NCBI GenBank assembly: GCA_964428475.1
Contig: CAYRYO010000002.1
Location: forward strand, 1-64,000
DNA length: 64,000 nucleotides
Direction of reading: 5' to 3'
Source of the DNA: JARICQ01 sp964428475
Lineage (GTDB): Bacteria; Bacillota; Clostridia; Tissierellales; Tissierellaceae
Part shown: positions 18,268 through 27,580 of the stretch, piece by piece
Numbering within the stretch: position 1 is the stretch's first letter
How the letters are laid out: each line of letters starts with the position of its first letter
The notes under the pieces: model-generated
What the model was told of the DNA's origin: nothing
Databases searched by the model: none
Seen by the model: the letters and a program-made list of their open reading frames with translations, nothing else
Made by a program: the position numbers and the translations under genes

Positions 18268-19272
18268 TTGGAAGATAATGTATTAGAAATAAAAGACTTA
18301 GTTGTTCACTATGAAACAGAGGATGGAGTAGCAAAGGCGTTAAATGGAATAGATTTATTACTTAAAAGAGGTCAGACTTTAGGCGTAGTAGGAGAAACAG
18401 GAGCAGGTAAGACAACTATGGGACTTTCCATTTTAAAACTTGTTCCAGAAGCAGTTGGAAAAACCATTAGAGGTTCTATTAATTTAGATGGTATTGATAT
18501 TTTAAATACCAAAGAACGAGAACTTGAAAAAATTAGAGGTTCAATTGCTTCAATGATATTCCAAGATCCTATGACAGCTCTCAATCCAATCATCACCGTA
18601 GGCGAACAGATTGCAGAGGGAATAGTAATACATCAAAATGTAAATAAAAAACAAGCTATGGAAAAAGCAAGGGAAATGCTTAAGATAGTTGGCATTGCTG
18701 AAGAAAGAATGATGGAATATCCTCATCAATTCTCTGGTGGGATGAAACAAAGGGTAGTTATAGCAATAGCATTAGCATGTAATCCCAAGCTTTTAATTGC
18801 AGATGAACCAACTACTGCATTAGATGTTACTATACAAGCTCAGGTGCTTGAACTCATGAAAAGGTTAAAAAAAGAATTAAATATGTCTATGCTTATGATT
18901 ACACATGACTTAGGAATTGTAGCTGAAGTCTGTAATGATGTAGCTATTATGTATGCAGGAAGAATAATTGAACAGGGAAATTTAGAAGATATATTTGAAG
19001 ATTTAAAACATCCCTATACAGAAGGTTTATTTAATTCAATTCCAAATATAGATGATAGACAATCAATGCTAAAGCCTATTAAGGGTCTAATGTCAGATCC
19101 TTATAGTTTGCCAGAAGGCTGTAGTTTTTGTGATAGATGTAATTATGTAATGGATGTATGTAAAACAGTTGAACCTGAAAAGATTTATTTTAATGAAAAG
19201 CATTTTGTGGAATGTCATCTTTATAGCGACAATAAAGATTTTGATTTAAAATCTATGCATAAGAAAGATTAG
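18268..19272 (+). CDS. Oligopeptide ABC transporter ATP-binding protein (DppD/OppD type)
   Basis: A protein of about 334 residues with Walker A GETGAGKTT, Q-loop FQDPMTALNP, signature FSGGMKQR and Walker B LLIADEPT. The C-terminal oligopeptide extension has a cysteine cluster (CSFCDRCNY...C...C), which in this family can hold an Fe-S cluster. The start is uncertain: TTG 18268 follows GGGAGG at good spacing, whereas ATG 18253, overlapping the previous stop, has no ribosome site. Confidence 0.92.
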   Translation: MEDNVLEIKDLVVHYETEDGVAKALNGIDLLLKRGQTLGVVGETGAGKTTMGLSILKLVPEAVGKTIRGSINLDGIDILNTKERELEKIRGSIASMIFQDPMTALNPIITVGEQIAEGIVIHQNVNKKQAMEKAREMLKIVGIAEERMMEYPHQFSGGMKQRVVIAIALACNPKLLIADEPTTALDVTIQAQVLELMKRLKKELNMSMLMITHDLGIVAEVCNDVAIMYAGRIIEQGNLEDIFEDLKHPYTEGLFNSIPNIDDRQSMLKPIKGLMSDPYSLPEGCSFCDRCNYVMDVCKTVEPEKIYFNEKHFVECHLYSDNKDFDLKSMHKKD

Positions 19273-19284
19273 AGGTGCTAAAAA

Positions 19285-20235
19285 ATGTCAGAAATATTAT
19301 TAGAAACCAAAAACTTAAAAAAATATTTTGAAACTCCAAAGGGACTACTGCATGCAGTAGATGATGTAAGTTTTAAAATAGAAAAGGGTACAACTCTGGG
19401 TCTAGTAGGAGAATCGGGTTGCGGAAAATCTACAATAGGAAGAGTAATGATAAGGCTTCTTGAAGCAACTTCTGGCCAAGTAATATATAATGGTGTAAAT
19501 ATTATGGATCTAAGTAACAATGATATGAGAAAGCTTAGAAAAGAACTTCAAATAATTTTTCAAGATCCTTATGCTTCACTAAATCCAAGAATGACAGTAA
19601 GCCAAATCATAGAAGAACCTATCAAAAAAAATAAATTAATTACAAACAAAGCCAAGAGATTTGAAAGAGTACTTGAGCTAATGGAACTAGTAGGTCTTTC
19701 TGAAAGGTTGATCAATACATATCCTCATGAGCTAGATGGAGGTAGAAGGCAAAGAATAGGTATAGCAAGGGCCTTGTCCCTTGATACCAAGTTTATTGTA
19801 TGTGATGAGCCAGTATCGGCACTAGATGTTTCTATTCAGGCACAGATACTCAATCTAATGAAAAATTTACAAGATAAATTGGGACTTACCTATCTTTTTA
19901 TAACTCATGATTTATCAGTAGTCAATCATTTTTCTGATGAGATAGCAGTAATGTATTTGGGTAAGATAGTAGAAAAGGCTCCTTCAGAGGATCTATTTGA
20001 TGGTCCAATACATCCATATACAAAAGCATTACTATCAGCAATACCAAGACCAACACTTAAAAAGACACACGAAAAGATTATATTAAAAGGTGAGATAACT
20101 TCACCAATCAATCCAGAATTAAACTGTAGATTTTCAAATAGATGTCCTTATGCAGAAAAGATATGTTTTGAAGTAGAACCACCACTAGAAGAAGTAAAAC
20201 CGGGTCATTTTTCAGCATGTCACATATTTAAATAA
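19285..20235 (+). CDS. Oligopeptide ABC transporter ATP-binding protein (DppF/OppF type)
   Basis: A protein of 316 residues with Walker A GESGCGKST, Q-loop FQDPYASLNPRM and Walker B FIVCDEPVSALD. The signature reads LDGGRRQRIGIARAL, with D in place of the usual S of LSGG; the partner ATPase has a normal signature. The C-terminus carries the family's CRFSNRCPYAEKIC extension. It is the last gene of the island and is followed by a strong terminator. Confidence 0.92.
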   Translation: MSEILLETKNLKKYFETPKGLLHAVDDVSFKIEKGTTLGLVGESGCGKSTIGRVMIRLLEATSGQVIYNGVNIMDLSNNDMRKLRKELQIIFQDPYASLNPRMTVSQIIEEPIKKNKLITNKAKRFERVLELMELVGLSERLINTYPHELDGGRRQRIGIARALSLDTKFIVCDEPVSALDVSIQAQILNLMKNLQDKLGLTYLFITHDLSVVNHFSDEIAVMYLGKIVEKAPSEDLFDGPIHPYTKALLSAIPRPTLKKTHEKIILKGEITSPINPELNCRFSNRCPYAEKICFEVEPPLEEVKPGHFSACHIFK

Positions 20236-20247
20236 TTAAGTAGCTAT

Positions 20248-20287
20248 AAAATGTCTTCACCTTTAATTTAGGTGAAGACATTTTCAT
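20248..20287 (+). terminator. Terminator of the peptide-utilisation operon
   Basis: A perfect 15-bp stem (20248-20262 with 20270-20284, AAAATGTCTTCACCT on the left) with a seven-base loop, ending in T residues. Confidence 0.85.
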
Positions 20288-20395
20288 ATGTATGTATAAA
20301 AATTTATAAAGTTTTTCAATTTTTCTTATATAATTAAACATTTATAAAAGTATAATATGGTATACTAAAAACATATAAGTTAATGGAGTGATAAG

Positions 20396-21730
20396 ATGAA
20401 ATTCAATATACCAGAATATGTAGAAAATATTTTAGACACCCTTCATGAAAATGGGTATGATGCATTTATAGTAGGAGGGGCTGTAAGGGATATGTCAATG
20501 GGTAAGCTTCCTTCAGATTATGACATAAATACAGATGCACTTCCTGACGATATAGAAAGAGTGTTTGTTGATTATAGAACCTTAAATGTGGGTAAGAGAT
20601 TTGGAACTGTAGTAGTGGTTCAAGAAGAAGGTTTTGTAGAAGTAACTACATTTAGGACAGATGGAGAATATCTAGATGGAAGAAGGCCTAAAGAAGTATT
20701 TTTTTCGGATGAATTAAAGGAAGATCTTTCTAGAAGGGATTTTACTATTAATGCCATGGCATATAACAAAGACAGGGGTCTTATAGATTATTTTGGAGGA
20801 ATAGGTGATATAGAAAGAAAAACTATAAGGACAGTAGGAAATGCAAAAGATAGATTTTCAGAGGATTATCTGAGGATACTCAGGGCTATTAGATTTGCAA
20901 CTCAATTACAATTTTCAATAGATGAATCTACTAAGAAGGGATGCAAATTATATGGGAAGAGCCTGTTAAATATAAGTGGTGAGAGAATATGTGGAGAATT
21001 ATTTAAAATCCTACTTTCAGAGAAACCATCTTATGGCATAAGACTATTAAAGGAATTAGAGATACTATATATAATACTTCCAGAGCTTACAAATTCTATA
21101 GGATTTAATCAACACAATCCTCATCATGATAAAGATGTATTTGAACATTCATTATGCGTAGTAGACAAGGTAAGCCCTATAATTCATTTAAGGCTTGCAG
21201 CACTATTCCATGATATAGGAAAGCCTTATACATTTACTCGTGATGAAGATGGAGTAGGGCATTTTTATGGGCATAATTTAGTAGGTGCTAAGATAGCTTG
21301 GGATATTCTTTTAAGGTTAAAAACTTCAAATAAAATAATTAAAAAGACTTCAATATTGATAGAAAAACATATGACTGCCCACGATGGATTTAAGGAAAAA
21401 GGACTGAAAAGGTTGTTATCAAAAATTGGAGAAGAAGATATATTTATATTATTAGAATTACAAGAAGCTGATAGACTTTGTTCAAATGGGGACTCAAATA
21501 TAGATGATTTACTCCAAAGAAGGATCAAAATAAATGAAATTTTATCTCAAAGTCAGGCATATGATAAAAATCAATTGGCCATAAACGGTCAAGATGTGAT
21601 AAAATTAGGTTATCCTCAAGGCAAGATAATAGGAGAAATATTAGATTATTTATTTGAAAAGGTACTTGAGGAGCCAGAAAAAAATAATAAAGAAGATTTA
21701 ATCAAAATTATAAAAGAAAAATTCTTGTAG
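20396..21730 (+). CDS. cca: CCA tRNA nucleotidyltransferase with HD domain
   Basis: A protein of 444 residues. The class II nucleotidyltransferase head has GGAVRDMSMG and DYDINTDA (metal-binding aspartates), RRDFTINAMAY and the RILRAIRFATQL segment; the C-terminal part holds an HD domain (LFHDIGKPYTF, then HMTAHDG). It adds or repairs the 3' CCA end of tRNAs in the cytosol. The HD extension may add phosphatase activity. The ribosome site is a modest TGGAGTGAT. Confidence 0.9.
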   Translation: MKFNIPEYVENILDTLHENGYDAFIVGGAVRDMSMGKLPSDYDINTDALPDDIERVFVDYRTLNVGKRFGTVVVVQEEGFVEVTTFRTDGEYLDGRRPKEVFFSDELKEDLSRRDFTINAMAYNKDRGLIDYFGGIGDIERKTIRTVGNAKDRFSEDYLRILRAIRFATQLQFSIDESTKKGCKLYGKSLLNISGERICGELFKILLSEKPSYGIRLLKELEILYIILPELTNSIGFNQHNPHHDKDVFEHSLCVVDKVSPIIHLRLAALFHDIGKPYTFTRDEDGVGHFYGHNLVGAKIAWDILLRLKTSNKIIKKTSILIEKHMTAHDGFKEKGLKRLLSKIGEEDIFILLELQEADRLCSNGDSNIDDLLQRRIKINEILSQSQAYDKNQLAINGQDVIKLGYPQGKIIGEILDYLFEKVLEEPEKNNKEDLIKIIKEKFL

Positions 21731-21789
21731 TAACTTAAATAACTAAGATGAGAATTGTTTCTTGAACATTATGGAAGGATAGTGATTTT

Positions 21790-23133
21790 ATGGCGAAGTT
21801 ATTTGGTACTGATGGAATAAGGGGAGTTGCAAATGAGGAACTCACTCCTGAACTTGCCTATCAAGTAGGAAGAGCAGGTGCATATATATTAGCTAAAGGG
21901 AAAAAAGGAAAGGTGCTTATAGGAAGGGATACAAGAGCCTCTGGACCTATGCTAGAAGCCGCTATTACAGCCGGATTATTATCTATGGGTATAGATGTAT
22001 TAAGTCTTGGGGTGATACCTACTCCGGCAGTAGCCTATTTAACTAGAGAATATAAGGCTTTAGCCGGTATAGTTATATCGGCATCACATAATCCAGGAGA
22101 GTATAATGGAATAAAGTTTTTTAATCATTGCGGTTTAAAGCTCCAAGATGATGTAGAAGCTGAAATTGAAGATATAATATTAAATAAAAAAGAAATTCCA
22201 ACTAGACCTATAGGTGGTGATATAGGAAGTCTTAATATATGTGAAAATGGACAAGAGGATTACATAAATTATTTAATAAAAACTATAGGAGTTGATTTAA
22301 CGGGGCTTAAGCTAGCTATGGATTGTGGCCACGGTGCATTGTCAATCATTGGTCCTGAGACTATTAAAAGACTTGGCGGACAAGTAGTGGCTATCAATAC
22401 AAGTCCTGATGGAATGAATATAAATGACAATTGTGGTTCGACAAATCCTCATATGATAGAACAATTAGTATTAAGTGAAAAAGCAGATATAGGCCTTTCT
22501 TTTGATGGAGATGCAGATAGGATAATTGCAGTAGATGAAAAAGGGAGAGTATTAGATGGAGATCATATACTTGCAATATGTGGTACACAACTTTATAGAC
22601 AAGGGAAACTTAAAAACAATACCATAGTAGGTACTGTAATGACCAATATGGGTCTAGATATGTATTTAAAAGAAAATGGAATGGAAATAAAGAAAACCAA
22701 AGTAGGCGATAGATATATATTAGAGGAAATGATAAAATCAGGCTATACACTAGGTGGAGAACAATCAGGACATATAATATTCTTAGATTACAATACAACT
22801 GGTGACGGTCTAGCAACAGCATTACATCTTTTAGAAGTAATGAAAACTACTGGAAAGTCAATGTCGTGTTTAAATAATTTGATGACTAATTATCCACAAG
22901 TACTTGTAAATGCCAAAGTTTCAAATGGACTTAAATATACTTATGAAGACAATAGAGATATAATGGAAGAGATAAGAAAGGTAGAGGATATATTTCATGG
23001 TGAAGGTAGGGTTTTAATTAGACCATCTGGGACAGAACCTCTTGTTAGAGTGATGATAGAAGCAAAGGAAGATAATGGAATAGACAAGATAGCTAAGGAT
23101 TTAGCAAGCTTTATAGAGGAAAAGTTGAGTTAA
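21790..23133 (+). CDS. glmM: Phosphoglucosamine mutase GlmM
   Basis: A protein of 447 residues. It begins KLFGTDGIRGVAN, has the phosphoserine loop SASHNPGEYNG (Ser99), the metal loop DGDADR and the phosphate-binding RPSGTEPLVRVM at the C-terminus. GlmM converts glucosamine-6-phosphate to glucosamine-1-phosphate for peptidoglycan precursors. The usual partner genes cdaA/cdaR and glmS are not adjacent here. Confidence 0.96.
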   Translation: MAKLFGTDGIRGVANEELTPELAYQVGRAGAYILAKGKKGKVLIGRDTRASGPMLEAAITAGLLSMGIDVLSLGVIPTPAVAYLTREYKALAGIVISASHNPGEYNGIKFFNHCGLKLQDDVEAEIEDIILNKKEIPTRPIGGDIGSLNICENGQEDYINYLIKTIGVDLTGLKLAMDCGHGALSIIGPETIKRLGGQVVAINTSPDGMNINDNCGSTNPHMIEQLVLSEKADIGLSFDGDADRIIAVDEKGRVLDGDHILAICGTQLYRQGKLKNNTIVGTVMTNMGLDMYLKENGMEIKKTKVGDRYILEEMIKSGYTLGGEQSGHIIFLDYNTTGDGLATALHLLEVMKTTGKSMSCLNNLMTNYPQVLVNAKVSNGLKYTYEDNRDIMEEIRKVEDIFHGEGRVLIRPSGTEPLVRVMIEAKEDNGIDKIAKDLASFIEEKLS

Positions 23134-23177
23134 ACAAAATAGAAAGGGTAGTGAATTACTTCACTATGTTGGGTGAA

Positions 23178-24017
23178 ATGATGGAATATAAGATTGTAGC
23201 AGACAGTAGCTGCGATTTAAATGACAATTTAAAAGAAAAAATGGATATAAGTCTTGTTCCATTTAGAGTGGATGTAGATGAAGATAAATTTACAGATGAC
23301 AAAGATGTAAACATAGATAAGTTAATAGATGCTATGAAAAAGAGTCCAAATCCTGTCAAGACATCATGTCCATCGCCAGGCGATTTTGCTATTAGGTATA
23401 AAGATGTGGAAAATATATTCACAGTAACTATATCTAGTAAATTAAGTGGAACTTATAACTCTGCATTTCTTGCAAAAGATATGATCCAAGAAAAATACCC
23501 TGAAAAATTTATTTATGTATTCGATTCTAAATCAGCAAGTGTGGGCGAAACTTTGGTTGCGATCAAGATTCAAGAACTTATAGATAAGAATTTAGAAAGT
23601 TTAGATATAGTTGAAAAGGTTGAAGAGTATATCAGTGAGATGCATACGTTTTTTATATTGGAAAGCTTGGACAATCTAATAAAAAATGGCAGGATATCTA
23701 AGACTAAAGGTTTGATAGCAAATGTTTTAAATCTAAAACCTATTATGGGTGATGATGGAGATGGGAATATAAAACTTATAGAAAATAATAGAGGCACAAA
23801 AAAGGCATTTAAGAGATTAGTTCAGATAATAGGAGAGAGTGGAGAAAAGTTGGAAGAAAAGATACTTGGAATAGCCCATGTGAATGCACTGGAAAAGGCA
23901 GAAAATCTTAAAAATGAAATTGAAAGATTATATAATTTCAAAGATATAATCCTTGTTAAAACAGGTGCATTAAGCACTGCCTATGCAAATGATGGAGGAA
24001 TAATCTTGGTTTTTTAA
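23178..24017 (+). CDS. DegV family fatty-acid-binding protein (first copy)
   Basis: A protein of about 279 residues in the DegV fold: VADSSCDL at the N-terminus, TSCPSPGDF, TISSKLSGTYNSA and a GRISKTKG segment that contacts the acyl phosphate or fatty acid. DegV/FakB proteins present fatty acids to the FakA kinase; no fakA is visible here. The start is ambiguous: ATG 23178 or 23181 matches the family N-terminus but lacks a strong ribosome site, while an in-frame GTG at 23151 sits too close to AAAGGG. Confidence 0.85.
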   Translation: MMEYKIVADSSCDLNDNLKEKMDISLVPFRVDVDEDKFTDDKDVNIDKLIDAMKKSPNPVKTSCPSPGDFAIRYKDVENIFTVTISSKLSGTYNSAFLAKDMIQEKYPEKFIYVFDSKSASVGETLVAIKIQELIDKNLESLDIVEKVEEYISEMHTFFILESLDNLIKNGRISKTKGLIANVLNLKPIMGDDGDGNIKLIENNRGTKKAFKRLVQIIGESGEKLEEKILGIAHVNALEKAENLKNEIERLYNFKDIILVKTGALSTAYANDGGIILVF

Positions 24018-24024
24018 AAAAGTA

Positions 24025-24052
24025 TTGACATCCCCGCTAAAGATGTTATACT
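24025..24052 (+). promoter_or_regulatory. Promoter of the tRNA-Leu gene
   Basis: A perfect -35 box TTGACA (24025-24030) and a -10 box TATACT (24047-24052), spaced by 16 bases, lie 24 bases before the tRNA. Confidence 0.8.
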
Positions 24053-24075
24053 AATAAAGTAATCAATTTATTTAT

Positions 24076-24159
24076 GCGGGAGTGGCGGAATTGGCAGACG
24101 CGCTAGACTTAGGATCTAGTGTCATTGACGTGGGGGTTCAAGTCCTCTTTCCCGCACCA
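24076..24159 (+). tRNA. tRNA-Leu (anticodon UAG)
   Basis: An 84-base cloverleaf with acceptor GCGGGAG pairing to the TTCCCGC end (one G-U pair), anticodon stem CTAGA/TCTAG around the loop CTTAGGA giving anticodon UAG, a long variable arm typical of leucine tRNAs, T-arm GGGGTTCAAGTCC and an encoded CCA end. It has its own promoter and terminator. Confidence 0.95.
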
Positions 24160-24164
24160 AAGAC

Positions 24165-24197
24165 AAACCAGTGGAATTTAACCATTGGTTTTTTACT
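24165..24197 (+). terminator. Terminator after tRNA-Leu
   Basis: AAACCAGTGG (24165-24174) pairs with CCATTGGTTT (24182-24191) with one G-U pair, followed by further T residues. Confidence 0.75.
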
Positions 24198-24236
24198 ATG
24201 TTTTTAAATTTCATTATAAAGATTGGATAATATTAT

Positions 24237-24264
24237 TTGTTATGTTATAATCTTATGATATAAT
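24237..24264 (+). promoter_or_regulatory. Promoter of the tig-clpP-clpX-lon-engB cluster
   Basis: TTGTTA (24237-24242) and a perfect TATAAT (24259-24264), spaced by 16 bases, lie about 50 bases before the trigger factor start. I see no clear CtsR or CIRCE operator nearby. Confidence 0.6.
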
Positions 24265-24314
24265 GAAATAGTTGAAAAAAAGGATAAATATATAGTTTGA
24301 GGAGGAAGTCTTAT

Positions 24315-25604
24315 ATGAAGGCAATATTAGGGAAAAAAGAAGGTAACAATGTAGATTTTATAATAGAGATACCAGAGGAAGAATTTGAAAAAGCAGTTCA
24401 GAAGGCATATCTGAAAAACAGGGGTAAATTTAACATTCCTGGATTTAGAAAAGGCAAGGTTCCTAGAAAGATAATAGAAATAAATTATGGGGTAGAAATG
24501 TTTTATGAAGATGCAATAAACATAGTACTTCCAGAAGCATATAATAATGCAGTGGAAGAATTATCTTTGCATCCTGTAGAGCAACCAAATGTGGACATTG
24601 AAGAAATAGAAAAGGGAAAACCAGTGGTGGTTAAAATAGATGTAACAGTTAAACCTGAGGTTGAACTTTCAGAATACAAAGGTATAGAAGTAGAAAAGAT
24701 TGAGTACAATGTAACAGAAGAAATAGTAACAGAAGAATTAAAAACAGTTCAAGAAATGAATGCAAGAATAACAGATGCAGGAGATAGGGCAGTAGAAGAG
24801 GGAGATCTCCTTACTATTGACTTTGAAGGTTTTGTTGACGGTGAAGCTTTTGAAGGTGGAAAAGCTGAAGGTCAAGAACTTGAAATAGGTTCAAATAAAT
24901 TTATTCCAGGTTTTGAAGATCAATTAGTGGGTAAAAATAAGGATGAAGAAGTAAATGTAGTAGTTACATTCCCAGAAGAATATCATGAAGAAAGTCTTAA
25001 AGGTAAAGAAGCTACTTTTAAAGTAATTATAAATGAAATAAAAGAAAAAGAGCTTCCAGAATTAGATGATGAATTTGCCAAAGATGTAAGTGAATTTGAT
25101 ACTTTAGAAGAATATAAAGCGAGCATTAGAGAAAAACTTGAAGAAGAATATAGTTCTAAAGAAAAGTCAGAAAATGAAAACAATGTAATAGATGCAGTAG
25201 TAGAATCTGCAAAGGTAGATATACCAGAAGTTATGATCGAAAGCCAACTTGAGACTGAACTTGGAGAATTTGACTACAATATGAGAGCACAAGGAATTAA
25301 TCTTGAACAGTATTTACAAATGACTGGTTCAAATGAAGAAGATTTAAAAAATCAGTTAAGACCTATGGCAGAAAAAAGAGTAAGAGGAGATTTAGTTCTT
25401 GAAGCTATTGCAAGCAAAGAGGGAATACAAGCAACAGATGAAGACATAGATAGTAAATTAGAAGAAATGGCTGATTCATATAAACAAGATAATAAAGAGA
25501 AATTTATCAAGGATATGAAAAAAAGAGACTTAAGCTTCTTGGATACTGCCATTAAAAATCAAAAAGTAATTGAATTATTGCTAGAAAATGTTAAATTTAA
25601 ATAA
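24315..25604 (+). CDS. tig: Trigger factor
   Basis: A protein of 429 residues. It has the ribosome-binding signature GFRKGKVPRKIIE, a central FKBP-type domain (GDLLTIDFEGFVDGEAFEGG...FIPGFEDQLVG) and a long helical C-terminal arm. It binds nascent chains at the ribosome exit and helps folding. The start is ATG 24315, preceded by GAGGAGGAAG. It is followed by clpP, clpX and lon in the classic tig-clpP-clpX-lon order. Confidence 0.96.
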   Translation: MKAILGKKEGNNVDFIIEIPEEEFEKAVQKAYLKNRGKFNIPGFRKGKVPRKIIEINYGVEMFYEDAINIVLPEAYNNAVEELSLHPVEQPNVDIEEIEKGKPVVVKIDVTVKPEVELSEYKGIEVEKIEYNVTEEIVTEELKTVQEMNARITDAGDRAVEEGDLLTIDFEGFVDGEAFEGGKAEGQELEIGSNKFIPGFEDQLVGKNKDEEVNVVVTFPEEYHEESLKGKEATFKVIINEIKEKELPELDDEFAKDVSEFDTLEEYKASIREKLEEEYSSKEKSENENNVIDAVVESAKVDIPEVMIESQLETELGEFDYNMRAQGINLEQYLQMTGSNEEDLKNQLRPMAEKRVRGDLVLEAIASKEGIQATDEDIDSKLEEMADSYKQDNKEKFIKDMKKRDLSFLDTAIKNQKVIELLLENVKFK

Positions 25605-25624
25605 AAATAATTAGGAGGGATTAC

Positions 25625-26209
25625 ATGACTCTAGTACCTATGGTTGTTGAACAGACCAATAGAGGAGAAAGATCCTATGATATTTACTCAAGGCTTTTAA
25701 AAGAAAGAATAATATTCTTAGGGCAAGAAGTAACTGATGTAAGTGCAGATTTACTTGTAGCGCAGCTTTTATTTCTTGAAGCAGAAGACCCAGATAAAGA
25801 TATTCAGATATATATAAATAGCCCAGGTGGTTCAGTAAGTGCAGGATTTGCAATATATGATACCATGCAATATATAAAACCAGATGTATCTACTATATGT
25901 ATAGGAAGAGCGGCTAGCATGGGAGCATTTTTACTTGCTGCAGGTGAAAAAGGTAAGAGATTTGCACTTCCAAACGCTGACATCATGATACACCAGCCTC
26001 TAGGAGGAGCTCAAGGTCAGGCAGAAGATATAAGAATTCATGCTGAAAAGATTTTAAAAACAAGAGAACTAATAAATAAAATCTTAGCTGAAAGAACAGG
26101 TCAGCCACTTGAGAAGATATCAAAGGATACAGATAGAGATTACTATATGACTGCTGAACAGGCTAAAGAATATGGTATAATAGATGAAGTTATTAAAGCA
26201 AAAAAATGA
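25625..26209 (+). CDS. clpP: ATP-dependent Clp protease proteolytic subunit
   Basis: A protein of 194 residues. The Ser-His-Asp triad is visible: Ser98 in GRAASMGA, His123 in IMIHQPLGG and an Asp in KDTDRDYYM. The N-terminus PMVVEQTNRGERSYDI is typical. It assembles as a double heptamer with ClpX, encoded 30 bases downstream. Confidence 0.97.
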   Translation: MTLVPMVVEQTNRGERSYDIYSRLLKERIIFLGQEVTDVSADLLVAQLLFLEAEDPDKDIQIYINSPGGSVSAGFAIYDTMQYIKPDVSTICIGRAASMGAFLLAAGEKGKRFALPNADIMIHQPLGGAQGQAEDIRIHAEKILKTRELINKILAERTGQPLEKISKDTDRDYYMTAEQAKEYGIIDEVIKAKK

Positions 26210-26239
26210 AGAGAAAAAATAAAGAAGTGAGGTGTAACC

Positions 26240-27520
26240 GTGGCCAAATATGATGAAAGACAATTGCGTTGCTCTTTTTGTGGAAAGCCACAGGAACAGG
26301 TAAGAAGGCTTATCGCTGGACCAAATGTTTATATATGTAATGAATGTATAGAACTGTGTCAAGAGATAGTGGAAGAGGAATTTGTAGATAATTTTGACTA
26401 TGAATTACAGGATTTACCTAAACCTGTAACTATCAACGAAACTCTAGACAACTATGTAATAAAACAAGAAAGAGCAAAGAGAGCTTTAGCTGTAGCAGTA
26501 TACAATCACTACAAGAGAATAAACAAGAAACCAAGTAAACACAATGATATAGAACTTCAAAAGAGTAATATATTGATGCTTGGGCCTACAGGTTCGGGAA
26601 AGACATTACTTGCTCAAACTCTTGCAAGAATACTAGATGTTCCTTTTGCAATAGCAGATGCTACTTCCCTTACAGAGGCAGGATATGTAGGTGAAGATGT
26701 CGAGAATATAATATTAAAATTAATCCAAGCTGCAGACTATGATATAGAAAGAGCAGAAAAAGGGATTATATATATAGATGAAATTGACAAGGTAGCTAGA
26801 AAAACAGAAAATCCATCAATCACTAGAGATGTAAGCGGCGAAGGTGTTCAGCAAGCACTTCTTAAGATACTAGAGGGAACAGTTGCAAATGTTCCGCCAC
26901 AAGGTGGAAGAAAACATCCTCATCAAGAATTTATTCAAGTAGATACTACCAATATACTTTTTATAGTTGGTGGTGCATTTGATGGTCTAGAAAAGATAAT
27001 TGAAAATAGAATAGGCAAGAAGTTCATGGGATTTGGAGCAGAAGTGTCTTCTAACAAGGAAATTAAAGTAGGGAAATTATTCCAAGAACTACAGCCAGAA
27101 GATCTTCTTAAATTTGGACTGATACCAGAATTTGTAGGTAGACTTCCTGTTATGGTGACATTGGAAGAATTAGACGAAGAGGCATTAGTTAGGATTCTTT
27201 CAGAGCCTAAGAACGCTCTGCTCAAACAGTATAAAGAATTATTCAATATGGATGGAGTAACTCTTGAATTTGAAGATGAAGCTCTTCAGATAATAGCTAA
27301 AAAAGCAATTGAAAGAAAGACCGGTGCAAGAGGACTTAGAGGAATTATAGAAGAGACTATGCTTGATATAATGTATGAAATCCCATCTAGAGATGATGTA
27401 GAAAGATGTATCATTACAAAAGAAATGGTAAAGAATAAAGTAGAGCCTACTTTAGTTATTTCAGATAAGAATAAAAAAAGTAGGTCAAAGAAAACAGACA
27501 AAGAAGAATCTGCATCCTAA
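26240..27520 (+). CDS. clpX: ATP-dependent Clp protease ATP-binding subunit ClpX
   Basis: A protein of 426 residues. It has an N-terminal zinc finger (CSFCGK and CNECIELC), Walker A GPTGSGKT, Walker B IIYIDEIDK and the ClpP-docking IGF-type loop region (IGKKFMGFGAE lies nearby). It unfolds tagged proteins and feeds them to ClpP. The start is GTG 26240 after GTGAGGTG. Confidence 0.97.
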   Translation: MAKYDERQLRCSFCGKPQEQVRRLIAGPNVYICNECIELCQEIVEEEFVDNFDYELQDLPKPVTINETLDNYVIKQERAKRALAVAVYNHYKRINKKPSKHNDIELQKSNILMLGPTGSGKTLLAQTLARILDVPFAIADATSLTEAGYVGEDVENIILKLIQAADYDIERAEKGIIYIDEIDKVARKTENPSITRDVSGEGVQQALLKILEGTVANVPPQGGRKHPHQEFIQVDTTNILFIVGGAFDGLEKIIENRIGKKFMGFGAEVSSNKEIKVGKLFQELQPEDLLKFGLIPEFVGRLPVMVTLEELDEEALVRILSEPKNALLKQYKELFNMDGVTLEFEDEALQIIAKKAIERKTGARGLRGIIEETMLDIMYEIPSRDDVERCIITKEMVKNKVEPTLVISDKNKKSRSKKTDKEESAS

Positions 27521-27548
27521 AGGCTCACATTGGTGAGTCTTTCTTTTT
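27521..27548 (+). terminator. Weak terminator or attenuator between clpX and lon
   Basis: AGGCTCAC (27521-27528) pairs with GTGAGTCT (27533-27540), with one G-U pair and a four-base loop, followed by a T-rich stretch. It may reduce, rather than stop, readthrough into lon. Confidence 0.55.
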
Positions 27549-27580
27549 AGATGATGTAGAATGTTGTTAGGAGGAGAATT

